Source of the DNA: Tetrastigma voinierianum
Taxonomy: Eukaryota > Streptophyta > Magnoliopsida > Vitales > Vitaceae
Direction: 5' to 3'
Assembly: GCA_016808115.1 (NCBI GenBank)
Contig: JAEQBH010000128.1
Coordinates: 2,294,001 to 2,358,000 of the forward strand
Length of the DNA stretch: 64,000 nucleotides
The notes beneath the pieces were generated by a model. That model was given only the letters and a program-made list of their open reading frames with translations, was not told the DNA's origin and made no database searches. Both the position numbers and the translations under genes were made by a program. This document shows positions 34,342-46,390 of the stretch, piece by piece; within the stretch, counting starts at the first letter, position 1, and each line of letters opens with the position of its first letter.

Positions 34342-37240
34342 GACATGTCAGAGTTCGATGTCATCTTTGGGATGAATTGGCTGACAGTTTACAAGGTCGT
34401 TATCGATTGTGAGCGTAGGAGAGTTACCGCCTACACACAAGACGGTACTCGTGTTGTATTTGGAGAATGGCACGATGTTACCCCGGGTGGTATACGAGTC
34501 CAAGTGTCGGGACGGTTAAGCGGGTTGGCTCGAGCCTTACCCTAGAAGGACGAGGAGAGAGTCAGACTTGGATCTGCTCCCGAGTGCAAATTTGTGGATG
34601 TTTTTCCCGGATGAGCTACGGACTACCTCCTGAATTAGTAGACCGATGTCGAGTTACGCCTACAGTATACCCATCTCTATGACCGTATAGGATGGCAGGT
34701 TGAGTGCGAGGAACTTCGAGTCAGTTAAAGGCCTCTTTGGACAAGAAGTTCATTAGACCGAGCACTTCACCATGGGGCGCCGGTTCTAGTGCGAAAGAGA
34801 GGCGAGACCCTTCATTGTGCATAGACTTCTGATGATTGAACGGGGTTATGATGAGGAATCGGTACCCATTCTGAGATTGACGATTTGTTGTCAGTTGAGA
34901 GGCGGGTGCACTCCAGATAGACCCTTTAGTTACCATCGGCTAAGGGTTAGGGGAGACAGATATCCCTAAGGCGGCGTTTAGGGCGCGTTCACGGGCGCTG
35001 AGTTCACGGTGATGCCCTTTGGATTTGACTGAATGCGGCGATTCATGGACCTCATGCATAGGGTGTTCCGACCCTATCACCGTCGATTTGTCGTATTATT
35101 AGTGGATGACATTTTGATCTACTCCGGTCGAGTGAACATGAGCATCGCGAAATTGTTTTACGGTTGTTAAGAGACCATCGGTTATGCAGCTAAGTTCGGT
35201 AAGTTCGAGTTTTGGCTTGCGAGGTGCGTTTAGAACCGTGGTGTGCTTACGAAGTGTCAGTCGACCTAGAAGGTTAAGCGGTGATCGCGTTGGGAGGAAC
35301 CGAATGTCAATCTTCGAGATCGTAGTTTCTTGGGATTGGTGGGTGTCGAGAGGCACGAGAATGAGGTACAGTCCGTCGGAGACGAGTTGTAGGACGCCTC
35401 ACGGGACATGGACTCCATGGTTGGGGCAGTCGACCGCGAGATAAATGTGAGATACTTGGAACACTCGGGATACGGGTGTTGGTAACAAGAGGGAGGATCA
35501 GCTATCTTCGAGTTCGGGGAAGAGGCGAAGACCTTACGCTTCACCTGAGTTCTGGGACTAGGGCCGAGTTGAGCATGGTGGGATTGCCCCCCCGAAGGCA
35601 GGAGATCCCAGACTTTGGGACAATGCGATCCGATTAGGCGCTAGAGACGGGGAGAGTATCACAGTTCATTCCTCCACACCTTAGTATGGAGTCGGAAGGA
35701 ACCGGTTTTAGTTCGGGGTCTTTATCTGAGCACTTCCAGCCAATGCGAGATAGACGGAGGGGCGGGTGTGGGCTAAAATCGAGGGACGGATCGGGTTGCG
35801 CAGAAGCGTGGTGAACCTTAGGGTGGTAGACCTATTGGTTGTTGATGTCAGGTTTGACATGGATGAAGTTGACAACCATCGGGTTGTCAGTGATTGAGAC
35901 CTAGGCCGGGTTGTCATACTCGACACAACATTGGATTTGGGCTTAGAGGTTAAGGCCTTTAGAGAAGCCAAGTATGGATGTTCTTCCCTAGGGTGTAGGG
36001 TGAGAGTCGACCTGATAGGTCGGGATTATGAGTGAGAGATCTCTGAGATTCTGCTCATGGTGGAACCGGGATTGGTTGTCACAGTATGACATCATTGCGT
36101 TCGTATGCACGGTAACATCCCGTCGAGTCGGGTGTGGGTGCACGGTATGGTCATTCACCACTCTTAGTGAGTGTGGGTTGAGTTTGTCTTAAGGACTATG
36201 TCCGATGAAGACTCATAGTTGAATCAGGAAATGTAAGAGGCTCGAAGTGGCAGAGGTTAATATGTCGAGATGAAAACGCGGACATGGTTATCACGCGGAC
36301 TAAGAGTTGAGGTGATAGAAGTCGAGATGACTCCGAGATTTGGATACCCCTTTGGAAATTGCATTGGTGTTGGCCAGGCTAACTGCGAAGGGCTCGGTAA
36401 ATGGATATCATGCATGGCATGGATTGGGTTAACCAGTCCATTGGATCGTCGGTGTGACCTTGGAGAGGTTAGCGTTTACGCAGCGGGTTGTGTAGGACAC
36501 GTGTGTATGGATTGCATACGGGTGTTAGAGGCGTATTGCGAACATGTGTCTGGATCATAAGGGTAGGATTAATTGCCCTTAGCGGAATTCGCTCTGACAA
36601 CGGTGTCGGCCAGTGTCTGAATGGCACCATATGAGGCATTGTATGAAATTTATGTGGAGTCGCCGTTAGGATGGACCGAGGTGGGAGAAGTCCATCACGG
36701 GTCACGATCACGATTAGAGACACCTGCGGGGGTGGGCTTGATACGATAGCGTCTTCTCACGACTCAGAGCCAGTAGAAGAGCTATGATGATGTACGACGT
36801 CGACCCTTAAAGTTTGAGGTTGGTGATCACGTCTTCCTCGGGGGTCGCAGGAGGAGTGGTCGAGGTTTGTGGCGAGTTTATCGTAGGAGTTCATTGGACC
36901 TTCGAGATCTCGAAGGTGATCCTGCGTCTGGTTAGCGTTACCGCCCAGCATGTCAAGTGTCCGAGAGGTATTTCAGTCTCCATGCTCCGAGATTATACTC
37001 CAGATCCAGCTCATGAGGTGGGTTGGGGATAGATTGAGGTTAGCGGTGGGGACCTTCAAGGAGGGGCTTAGGTGTGCGTGTTGATGGCGGGTGGTCGGGG
37101 TTTTGCTGGCCATGAAACCGTGAGGACCCAGTGAGTCTTCATGGCGACCGTGAGATTGGAGGGTCGCGTGGGGCGCGAGGACACGATGCGGGCCACTAAT
37201 CCACTACCGTTTAGGGATGATGAAGGAATCATCATTAGTT
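34342..37240 (+). pseudogene. Chromovirus pol remnant of element B
   Basis: In order: protease tail MSEFDVIFGMNWL (34,345-34,383); RT block LDKKFIRPSTSPWGA (about 34,735); RRFVVLLVDDILIYS with LVDD at 35,099-35,110, where the first catalytic-motif residue is Leu instead of Tyr; decayed RNase H to about 35,570; integrase end MAPYEALYEIYVESPLGWTE (36,621-36,680); KFEVGDHVFL (about 36,810); SVSMLRDYTPDPAHE (about 36,970); and REDTMRATNPLPFRD (about 37,175-37,220), which resembles the end of a Tekay/Del chromodomain. Frames change repeatedly and stops are common, so no functional product is expected. Confidence 0.82.
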
Positions 37241-37344
37241 TGAGTGGGTTTAAAATTCAAATGGCTTGTTTGTCATGGTAGAATGCGCGTTGCATATGCA
37301 TGTGGTGATTATTGATTATCTACGAATTTCGGAATGTTCCTTTT

Positions 37345-37358
37345 AGGAAAGGGGAGAA
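37345..37358 (+). promoter_or_regulatory. Polypurine tract of element B
   Basis: AGGAAAGGGGAGAA lies directly before the 3' LTR. It is almost the same as the tract of element A. Confidence 0.88.
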
Positions 37359-39661
37359 TGTAAGACAGAAATTCCAATTTATGGAATAAGGGCAAAATCG
37401 TAATTTCAATTACAAAATTGTAATTTCGGTTAAAAATCAGTAATTAATTCTCTAGATCTATGATGGCAAAACGGATCATACCGTTGGAATCGTCTCGAAA
37501 AATCCCCAGTTAACGCGTAAAATTTAAATTTTAGAGGCAGTCGGAATTTACCCGTTTTCGAGGCATGTGATTCGGTGCGTAAATCGGTTTCAATGCGACC
37601 AGAAGCCGCATATAGCATGTACTCATGTGAGTGGTATGAGTAAATAATGGAAATGGACTGGTAGAGGTAGTCTTGGGAGTGCTCCAATCATTAAAGAGAG
37701 AATTTTGGGCATTTTAGCATTTGACTTTAAGTCCTTTAGAGGCCAAATTGTAAATAGTGATCCTCCTCATTTAGTAAGCAAAAACCGTGGAAGCCATTTT
37801 AGATGCGGGAGGTTGAGCTTTCAAGTCCCCAGAGAGAGTCTGCGAGCACCTGCAGAAATATCGTCGGGCCGTTGGATTCCAGCGAGGCGAAGGAAAAGCG
37901 TTCTCTGCGGACGAGCTGCAGCGTGGACCCAGGAGTTTGCGAGTTTTTGACAACCATGAGGTAGGATTTTACCATACGTGTGTTTTATTAAGTTTTGAGT
38001 GTTTTTCGATGTTTCGATTTAGTTTGAGGCCGTGAGGGCCGTTTGATCGATCTGAAACATGGGACGGGTGTTAAATTTCTTAGGGATTTTCCCCATCCGT
38101 GAAGTGCCCGAAACTTAGGGGCTGTTTAGGTGATTTTATTTATGAAGTGCTTTTAAATACGTATGATATGAGAAAATCATAGGAATGGGTGTTTGATCGG
38201 TCCCAAAACATGGGACCGGGTGTGGAAGATTTTTTTAGACATTCTTGGGCGGTCAGAGCATTGGGGACTGAATTGGGTGTTATATCATAATTTATTCAAT
38301 AAATTATGCTTTGGTGTCTATAAGATAGGAGATGGAGTAGAAATTCGGTTCCAAAATTGAGGCAGGAGTTGGTTATGTGGGCTGCCATTAGACCGTGACC
38401 ACTTCTTGGAAATTCGGAATTTGTTAAAGCGATCCGGGGGTTATGAAAATGGGCCATAAATGTCCATGTGTTTTGGTATGGATTGGTAGGGAATGGCGTA
38501 GTTGCGGGTTGTAGGGTGACAGTTGATTCTTGATTTTTTCGGGAATGCTTAGGGTTTCACTATTCATGAAGCTTGATGTTCTAAATATATTTTGTGAAAT
38601 ATACGTTTGGTCGAGTGATTTAAATTAAATTGCTCGTCATTTGATCATGCTTAGTGAGCTAATTTTGATGTGATGAGTTGCCCTTATTCACATGCTTGTG
38701 ATTGTGTGATTTGATTTATGCGAGGTATATTCATGTTTATATATTTGCATGCATTGTATGAATTATTGAAATGGCATCATAATGCATTTCATATGCCTTT
38801 AGGGTATCCTGGGAATGGAGTTAGTGCATGGTATAAGTCCTAGAAAACGGTTGAGGAGGGATAGTCTAAAATGTAAATTGATTATCAGTTAGTGTAGCTT
38901 CAAAAATATCAATTCGTCAGACGGCCACGATTGATATTCGTCGGTGATTACAAACATTATATATCGATCGTCGGGCGGCAAATTGATATTCATCGGAGTA
39001 GATCCACAAACATTATATATATGTCGTCGGGCGGCGATTGATATATCGGCCGGAAGGTTGTCCACTAATAATATAATAATTCCTCGCGCCTCCCCGAGGC
39101 TTAGGCGAGTGTGAGAAGTCGATGAGACTCGGGATGCGAGTTAGTCATGTAGACATTGAGTAGGATCGTGCGTTGGCAGTGTTTAAGTAGACGTTCTGGT
39201 ACTGCGCCAGGTGGTGAGTAGCCCACTTAGGGCGATTCTCCTCCTGAGCTTTAGCTCACCCCGTCGTGGGATCCCCGCTTTTCAGTGCGGGCGTGCGAGG
39301 AAGCGGCTCGTCTACAAATTTTGAGCGCTTCGGCGAATGTGGCTTTGTTGATGTTTACATGTATTAGAATGCTTCTCATTTTAATATATGTGTTGTATAA
39401 GTAAATCATTAACTCTTGCATTATGGATATAGTTGGAATATTGTAAGATAAGCGTTTTGGATATAGTGTGATTAGTATTGGTTTGGGCGAGGCCGTTTAT
39501 GTCAATTGATTGATGTTGGGACGGGTTTTATGAATTTTGTATTTGGGTAGAGCTCCCCGTACAAGAGACTGCGATTTTTAAGTGAAAAATGTCGGAGTCA
39601 CGACATTCCACGAGTATTCCGCGGGTTGACGGGTGTCAGCGGACCGGGTTTTGGGGCGTCA
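37359..39661 (+). repeat. 3' LTR of element B
   Basis: It starts TGTAAGACAG and ends GGGGCGTCA, followed by CATACT, the target duplication. Hairpin units are at 38,899-39,050. Confidence 0.92.
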
Positions 39662-40030
39662 CATACTACGAAGGATACTTGGATGATGGGCGGCTCTACT
39701 ATTAGTCCTTCTAATTTGAGGTTAAAATGACTTGTTGAGGAGAATTTGCTCCCCCCTGCTCAGCTTGATCCTCTCTGGCATCCATCATCAACACTTGTCT
39801 CGGTGCTTCATCACCGGTCATCTCTCAACTCACAAATCATAGTGCGTGCAAGGAAAATGAATAAGCTGTAGGATCAATAACACCATCACTGATAGCTAAC
39901 CTTTCCAGTCTTCTACTTAATCACGAAATGGTCGATCTTCATAAAATATCACATCTCTGCTTAGAAAATCTTCTCGCTCTAAGAAAAGGTCTTCGTGTGA
40001 GTTTTCACCGTCGAATAAAGGGATATAATG
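39662..40030 (-). pseudogene. Copia integrase C-terminal remnant
   Basis: On the minus strand SRDVIFYED (39,931-39,961) matches the conserved end of the copia integrase core (SRDVVFDE). It is followed by a low-complexity linker and RRTNSRA-x-HHPSILRS (39,720-39,663), the basic segment before RT. This continues across element B to 29,676. It stops abruptly near 40,030. Confidence 0.75.
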
Positions 40031-40700
40031 ATGAATGGGTATATGCATATGTCATCTATGCGGTGTCAAGAAGGGTAAAAGGTAGCTTGACATATGCATA
40101 TATCCAAGATTATGTTAAATATGTGTGAGTTGACTCATTATTTTGTGAAGATTATATTCAATATATATCAAGCTTGAGTATCAAATATATTTTACAAATG
40201 TCCAAGGATGGTTTTTTTTTTTCAAAGTTAAACTTTTGTATGTTATGGTTCCTTTGCTCTTATGTCAAGGAATATATTTTATTTTGTCAGATTTCTTTGT
40301 TCATATATCAAAGAAATTATTTCATTTATGTCAAGGTTGCATATGGAATGTCAAAACTTAACTTGTTGCTCAAAATGATTTGAAGCTAAACTAAAACTAT
40401 TGCAAATTGAATAATCAGTATCAAAATTCAATATTAACTTTCATATCATAGAACAAAAATCTAATTATAAAACTAAAAATTATATATATATATATATATA
40501 TATATTAATTTCAATTATCTGATACATAAAATATATACAAAGGTATAAACATGTAGCCAAATATATTTATGAAAATAAAGAAAAACCTTAACATCTACAT
40601 GATCTTCCATTGTCCATCAAATATATATCCAAAAAAAAAAAAACAAAATAATATGTACCCCAAAATCCAATAGTTATGCATGATATATAAGAATATGCTC
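40031..40700. other. AT-rich junction between copia and CACTA remnants
   Basis: No gene seen. A 14-bp inverted repeat (ATATGCATATGTCA at 40,041-40,054 and its complement at 40,088-40,101) and repeated TATGTCAA words occur here. A (TA)n run lies at about 40,482-40,504. Confidence 0.5.
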
Positions 40701-42450
40701 ACAGGATCTTGTTCCTTGGCTTCCAACTATTGCAAATGTCACTGCAAGTAGGAAAAAAAAGTATTAGTTTAAGTTTACGTTTGAAAGATTATTAAAATAA
40801 ATAAATAAATATACCAAATGAATTTACAAACAACTAAGCAATTTTATATTATCATGTTATCAAAATGTTACCCAACCTCCAAGAAGTAAGAAAAAATAAC
40901 ATTACTATATGTTTATAGTTACTCTAAGTTTATTAAGTTCAATAGAAAGAATTCATGCTTTAGGTGTATCAAAGATGTCACCCAACCTGCTTGCAAGTAT
41001 GAAAAGCAAAAATATTGTTTTTATGTTTATATTTGAAAGTTCATTAAAAGATGTAAAACATGTACTTAAATATATCTAAATGTATCTCAAACAACCTAGC
41101 AACCATACACATGATATTGTACTATTATAAAAATATATCCAAAAAAAGTGATAGATATTTACCCAAAAATTTAATGAATTGTATATGAACGATACGAGAA
41201 CTTATACATAATCTTATACTCTAAAAATTACAAATGTTGCGAGTGTCACTCAACCTCGTGCAAGTAAGAAAAAACAATATTACTTAATGTTTATATTAAA
41301 AAAAAGATATAATAACTACAGTATATCCAAATGTATTCTAAACAACACAAAATGACCATACATGATCTTCTACTCTTATCAAATATATAGGGGGAATAAG
41401 AGGAACATAAATATTTGCAAAATCTAGAAAGTTGTAGATGATGACTATAACTTATGCATGATCTTGCATAGCTACGATTATTGCAAATGTCACCCAACAT
41501 TTTCCAAGTAAGAAAAAACAATATTAGTTTATGTTTAGATTTGAATGTACCAATTAAAAATATATAAACCTATATTCAAATATATCCCAAAACAAATGTA
41601 GTAATGTATTTTTAGGAAAAAAAAATCTAGATAATGTAGTACTAAAAATATCAAAAATGGTTACACCTTTACATGATAGCAAGAGTATATATATGATTTT
41701 GTACTTAGGCAAGGCTGGCGCCTCAAAGCTGGGGAGTCCGTTGGCTTCTGCCACGTCTGACCAACGGAATACAAATTGGATGTCGGGTTACCCGGCGCCA
41801 CGCCGGAAAATCGGGCGAGTCTCATTTATGCAGGGAGCTGCAGAATTCATACTGAATGAAACTGTCATGGAGTCAGTATAATCGCAATAATTACAAATGG
41901 ATAAAACGGCCTCTTGGGCCCATACTACAATACCCATAAAAACATACCAACTATATCCAATAGTTCTAAGAGTTTCAAATGTTTCTCTTATACAACATAT
42001 ATTAAATTAGAAATTTCAATACCTGTACATCATACATGTGTCTAGGTTTGGGCGTCACGGTGCTCTCAAAATGCACTTATCGCAAATGTCATCAACATAT
42101 TTGTAGATAGGTAAAAAACTACATTAATTTAAGTTTATATTTGAAAACTTACTAAAAGATAGTAATATGTACCAAAATTATGAAAAAGAATACAAGTAAA
42201 TATATAATTAAAACAAAAAACTATGTGAGCTTGTACCTTCATCACATTAAGATGTAGATAACACCCAAAAGTTTCCAAATCCAACATCTATATATGACAC
42301 AAGATCTTATGCATCATCCTGTAATCTAAAAATTGCAATAGGTGCAAATGTCATCATTTACTTTGCAAGTAGGAAAAATGCAACATTAATTTAAATTTAT
42401 GTTTGAAATTTATTGAAAAAATTATAAAATTCACATACCCACTATACTTG
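40700..42450 (-). repeat. ~250-bp tandem array (CACTA 3' side)
   Basis: A unit marked by GCAAATGTCACCCAACCT, CAAGTAAGAAAAA and TTTAAGTTTATATTTGAAAG recurs near 40,735, 40,978, 41,246, 41,490, 42,085 and 42,347, about 240-270 bp apart. The large gap between the fourth and fifth copies is filled by an LTR fragment at 41,716. It may be a subterminal repeat of the CACTA transposon or an independent satellite. Confidence 0.7.
41716..42050 (-). repeat. Chromovirus LTR fragment (family of elements A and B)
   Basis: It starts at TGGCGCC (compare TGACACC in element A) and shares AAACGGCCTCTTGGGCCCAT and CTCTTATACAACATATA with 18,310-18,600. It covers only about 335 bp of a ~2-kb LTR, so it is a truncated solo fragment inserted in the tandem array. 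Confidence 0.8.
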
Positions 42451-42471
42451 ATCTAAGATAAGAGTGGTAAA

Positions 42472-44567
42472 AATGATACCCATTCAGATCTCACTTCATC
42501 TAGCACAAGCCTCATTGAGTAGGTTTTTCCTTCAAACTAAAATATATGGCAGAAAACATGTTAATATGTGAAATTAAATATGTATTAGTTCTTATGCATA
42601 TGACAATATAGGTAAATAAACCTGAGATGTTAAGAAGCTGTTGCAATTATGTCTCGCATGTATCGCATGACAAAATATCCGCACATGACACCGTCAGCTG
42701 TTTGGACCTAGAGGAAAATTATATCAACAAATTTTCATGATCAAATATGACATCACATATAAACTTGGTTAATTTTTCATCCTTCACATTTTTTATAAGA
42801 ATAATGAATGACATAATATTAATTTGAAGCAAAAATTACCTAAATAAGTCAATACATATGTAACATAATATCCTAGAGTTAGTAAGGACCTAAGCTCCAA
42901 TTTGGACTTGGAGGTTCCTTCAGGTTTATAAATGTGAAGTTATAAGAATGTCAAGCAATATGTTTCATGTAAAAATATGGATAAAAAAGTAATAGATGAG
43001 ACAATGATTAATTATATTTATTAAGAATGGCGATTCACTATTAAAAGGGTAAGAAATTCAGCTTTGTTCATTGTGATAATATCGATTATAAAAATATCAT
43101 GATTTTAAGGCTTATTGGAATATCATAATCAAGCTTTAGGTAGTCATCAATATATTTGGAAATATGTGGTATTGACCTCTTTTATTACATCTCATAGATT
43201 ATCATTATGAAAAGAAATGCAATTAGCAATTATAAGAAAAATTGTTTTTTAAATGAATTGATTGAAGATGGATAAAACAGGTTGAGAGTTTTATTTAAAA
43301 GAGAGAGAGAAATTTATGCCCAACAAGGTGAGTGTAAAGCTAAATATAGAAAGTATACAATACATACTAGGCCAAATGAAAGATATAAGAACAACTCACC
43401 TTTATAATTAGTATGATCCAAAGTTATCTATATGCTTGATTATTTCCTTACCACACACATATAAGAGAATATATGGATATAGTGATCAAAGTTTAATAAT
43501 TGTTCTTCCTATGACCAACATTGTGAATTGACTAATTATAAATTCATTAAATTTTTTTGCTTGAATTTTCTAAGGTTTGATATTCAACATTGAATATGAT
43601 TGAAAAAAATATTGTACTCATGCATTTTTTACAAAATATTTATTTTCTTCTAGTTTCCATTATTATTTCTTTATTTATTAATTGTAAAAAGTGCAAATGA
43701 ATCATAAATCTTTCAATCACATGATAAAATGGGTTTCAATTTCCTTTTTAGTACTACTTCATTACTAGAGGAATAGTGGACATATGAATGCATTGTATTC
43801 ATAACAATTTAGATTATGTTTTCATAAGGTGATCAACCAACGTTACAATATATTCTTAAGCGAAGTTAGTTTACAATATCCTTCTCAACTCAAGTTAGGA
43901 ATAGGAAATAAAACTAAAACCAAATATAAGCTAAGAAGAATTCATAACTAATCATTAATTATATAAATATCCTTACATTTCAAAAATCAAGTGAACTTTT
44001 CAATAAAGCAACTCAAATGTAGGTAAGTGTTAAAAAAATTAGAAAAATGAACAAAAAGTTGAAGAGGGGAAAAAAATATTACCTCAATAACCATCCATTT
44101 GAGCTCTTTTTTAGATCCTTTCTTCTTTTGAGATACAAAATTAAAAGACCTAAATAAGTTCAAATTAGTGTTCATTTTGAGACGCAGAAACTAAAATTAT
44201 GATAGACTTACATGTTCACAATATCTTTTAGATCTTTGTATGGTTGTTGCAACTGTGAGTCTAAATAGTAGACTATTTGTGATTTTGGGTCAATTACAGC
44301 CAAAACCTAATGAAATCTACAATATATCAACATATGATTTAAATAAATAACATACATAAGGCTAAGAAATTTAAAATAAATAATGATTAACAACTTGCCT
44401 TGGTTATATGGAACAAAAATAAGGTCAGCGTTTAAGTCAATTAGTCGATCGGCAATGAACCTTGCTCGTTTTTCAATTTGTGGAGCTACTAATCCAGCCC
44501 TGGACACCATCCCTGGATGAACAAATATCATTTTCTCCTGTAGTGCATTATCCAAATTTGCATGCAA
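42472..44567 (-). pseudogene. Ulp1-like C48 peptidase of CACTA element, multi-exon
   Basis: Pieces in minus-strand order: RLIDLNADLIFVPYNQG (about 44,460-44,405); VLAVIDPKSQIVYYLDSQ and PYKDLKDIVNM (about 44,305-44,208) ending at a GTAAGT donor; QTADGVMCGYFVMRYMRDII (about 42,705-42,640) after a TCCTCTAG acceptor; and a last exon with MRLVLDEVRSEW (about 42,520-42,480). These match SUMO-protease (Ulp1) domains found in plant transposons: the Asp (YYLDS), oxyanion Gln and catalytic Cys (MCGY) are visible. Where the family has catalytic His-Trp, the genome reads CAT then TAG, so either Trp is a stop or the splice acceptor has moved. Intron positions are inferred. Confidence 0.7.
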
Positions 44568-45808
44568 CCACCTAATGAAATGTCACCCAATTTAGAATGA
44601 CTTTAAAAAGAAAAAAATAGATTCTACTATTTATATTATGAACATAACAAAAGACTTATAGCAATATCTTGCAAATATAGAAGCATAAACAATTCATATT
44701 CAGCTCTTTTGCAGAAATTACATCATCCATTTCAGTTGTCAAGAGGAAGGTTTGAAATTTCATCGATGTTTGATTGGAAAGTTAACTTTGGAGTGTAGGT
44801 TTGCCCTCTGACAATCTTTGGCGTTTTTAAGAAAGCAGTTGTATATCTCTAAGTTTTCATACTCGATTTTCTTTAGGATGCTTGTATCTTCTTCATTTTA
44901 TTCTTCCTTTGCCAACATCCCTAAACACGTATAAATAGATGCATGACATTAAGAAAACAAACCAAGAGTGTAGGAAAATGTAACCTTGAAAATTTGGTTA
45001 TAACATAATATTCACCTCATCATTTTAAGTCATCTATCCTGAAATGTAGTAGGCCACAAAACCTCATATCCAACGACCCTCCTTATTGTATGTATGTTTT
45101 GACAAGTGGGAATGGAAGAAGTGCATTAGGTTGAAGAGGATAAGGATGACCACTAATATGTCAGGAATCCAACAGTGGAACTTTTAAAATCGTAAACCAA
45201 GTTCCATATGCAGCAATGTTTCCTTGAGTTTGAAGAGCGATTGCATTTATAGAAGCACATAAAACATACATTTATAAACCTGTAAAAACATATATTACTA
45301 ATCCTTAATATTTAATTTTAGTTATTTTATATATTGTTTCTGAAGCTCCTTCTAGGAAAAGCCATATATACACACAGGTTGATTGGCTTTTCCTGATCCC
45401 TTGTGATGATGGGTCCTCCACTGAGCACCATAATGAGCCTTTTCTTGTATTTCTTCATGCAACAATTGCTTCCTTATGTTTGTGCTGCTCACTTAACGTC
45501 GTGAGGGGTTCTTTTTTTACTTTCAAAACAATAATCTCCTCTTCCAAGGTCCTCACTTTCTCCTTAACATCCTTTCGCATTCCTCTTCTTTAGGAGCTTT
45601 TGAAGGTGTTGGTGTGTTGAAGAATTGTTTGGGCTTTTTTTTCCCACCCTTTCCTAACTGCGTCGGGATGCTCCAGTTGTGCCCAATGCTAAAGTGAGGA
45701 TATCTTTTTACCATGTAATCTTCCCTTCCTCGGCATCCTTCACTAACTCATCATCCAAAATATAAGATGCTTTAGAGTCATATAAAATAGAGAACATATA
45801 GAAATTGA
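44568..45808 (-). other. Decayed linker between two CACTA genes
   Basis: Contains fragments with the feel of transposon coding sequence (for example ALQTQGNIAAYGTWF near 45,240-45,195 on the minus strand), but frames are broken and no domain can be named. Confidence 0.4.
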
Positions 45809-46390
45809 CTATATATATATATATATAAACAAATGAGAGTGACTAAATATATACATATATAGGTTTGACAACACAATCTTTTCTACTACAACCTTGCTTA
45901 ACATCATCATATTCACCTTTCTTAAATTTCTTGCTAGCTTATAAGATCCATCTATCAATAGGTTTCTAGAACACATCTTTGCATCTTTCAAAAAATAAAA
46001 AAGGTAATCATTAAATTTTACAAGGTAAAGTCCAATAAAATAAAATAAAATAATTAAACTTACCAATTCTTCTTGAAGTCCTGCATATCCTTTCCTACTC
46101 ACTCTGTGAGTATAGATGTTTTTTGCCCTCCTTTCTTTTCCCTTTTTTGATTTAATTTCAAACTCTTTTGACAACCTATTAGCCACTAATTTTCTCCAAT
46201 CTTCAGTTGGAATGTAATCATATTCAATTGGTGGCTGCAAAAGGTTCTTGGGCTTATCCTTATAAGGAAGGATATACTCTTTTGTCAATGTGTGCCTGAA
46301 TGATCTAAAGCTAGTCCTATGGATGACATGATGTTGTTTCTTTATTCTCATCAACGAATACTTACAATATAAGAATATCTTGGTATTCAA
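45809..46390 (-). pseudogene. Transposase_24-type (TNPA-like) protein of CACTA element
   Basis: A 193-codon frame with SFRHTLTKEYILPYKDKPKN, then EDWRKLVANRLSKEF, KSKKGKERRAKN and SRKGYAGLQEEL. These are the conserved blocks of the plant Ptta/En-Spm second protein (PF03004), which has a role in binding transposon ends. A run of hydrophobic codons (about residues 110-130) looks like an unspliced intron. LKDAKMCSRNLLIDGSYK follows, where a frameshift moves the KKGEYDD block out of frame. A complete start is not certain. Confidence 0.75.

Larger units (their letters stand above)
29677..39661 (+). mobile_element. Chromovirus-like Ty3/gypsy LTR element B (full length, defective)
   Basis: LTRs at 29,677-32,010 (2,334 bp) and 37,359-39,661 (2,303 bp) start TGTAAGACAG and end GCGTCA. 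The internal part is 5.35 kb. CATACT lies at the left edge (with one extra base) and again immediately right of the 3' LTR, so a target duplication is visible. It belongs to the family of element A, shown by the LTR termini, iMet primer site, purine tract, leader and protein motifs. It inserted into the copia pol gene. All coding parts are broken. Confidence 0.92.
27378..40030 (-). mobile_element. Ty1/copia element, 5'-truncated and split by element B
   Basis: The 3' LTR (27,378-28,087), polypurine tract, RNase H and RT remnants (28,440-29,490) and integrase C-terminal part (39,662-40,030) lie in minus-strand order, with element B (29,677-39,661) inserted between. The join falls inside a conserved pol region: the sequence right of B reads RRTNSRA-x-HHPSILRS and that left of B reads EYVLITDE, contiguous in copia proteins. 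No 5' LTR or gag is found beyond 40,030, so the element was truncated or deleted there. Confidence 0.85.
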
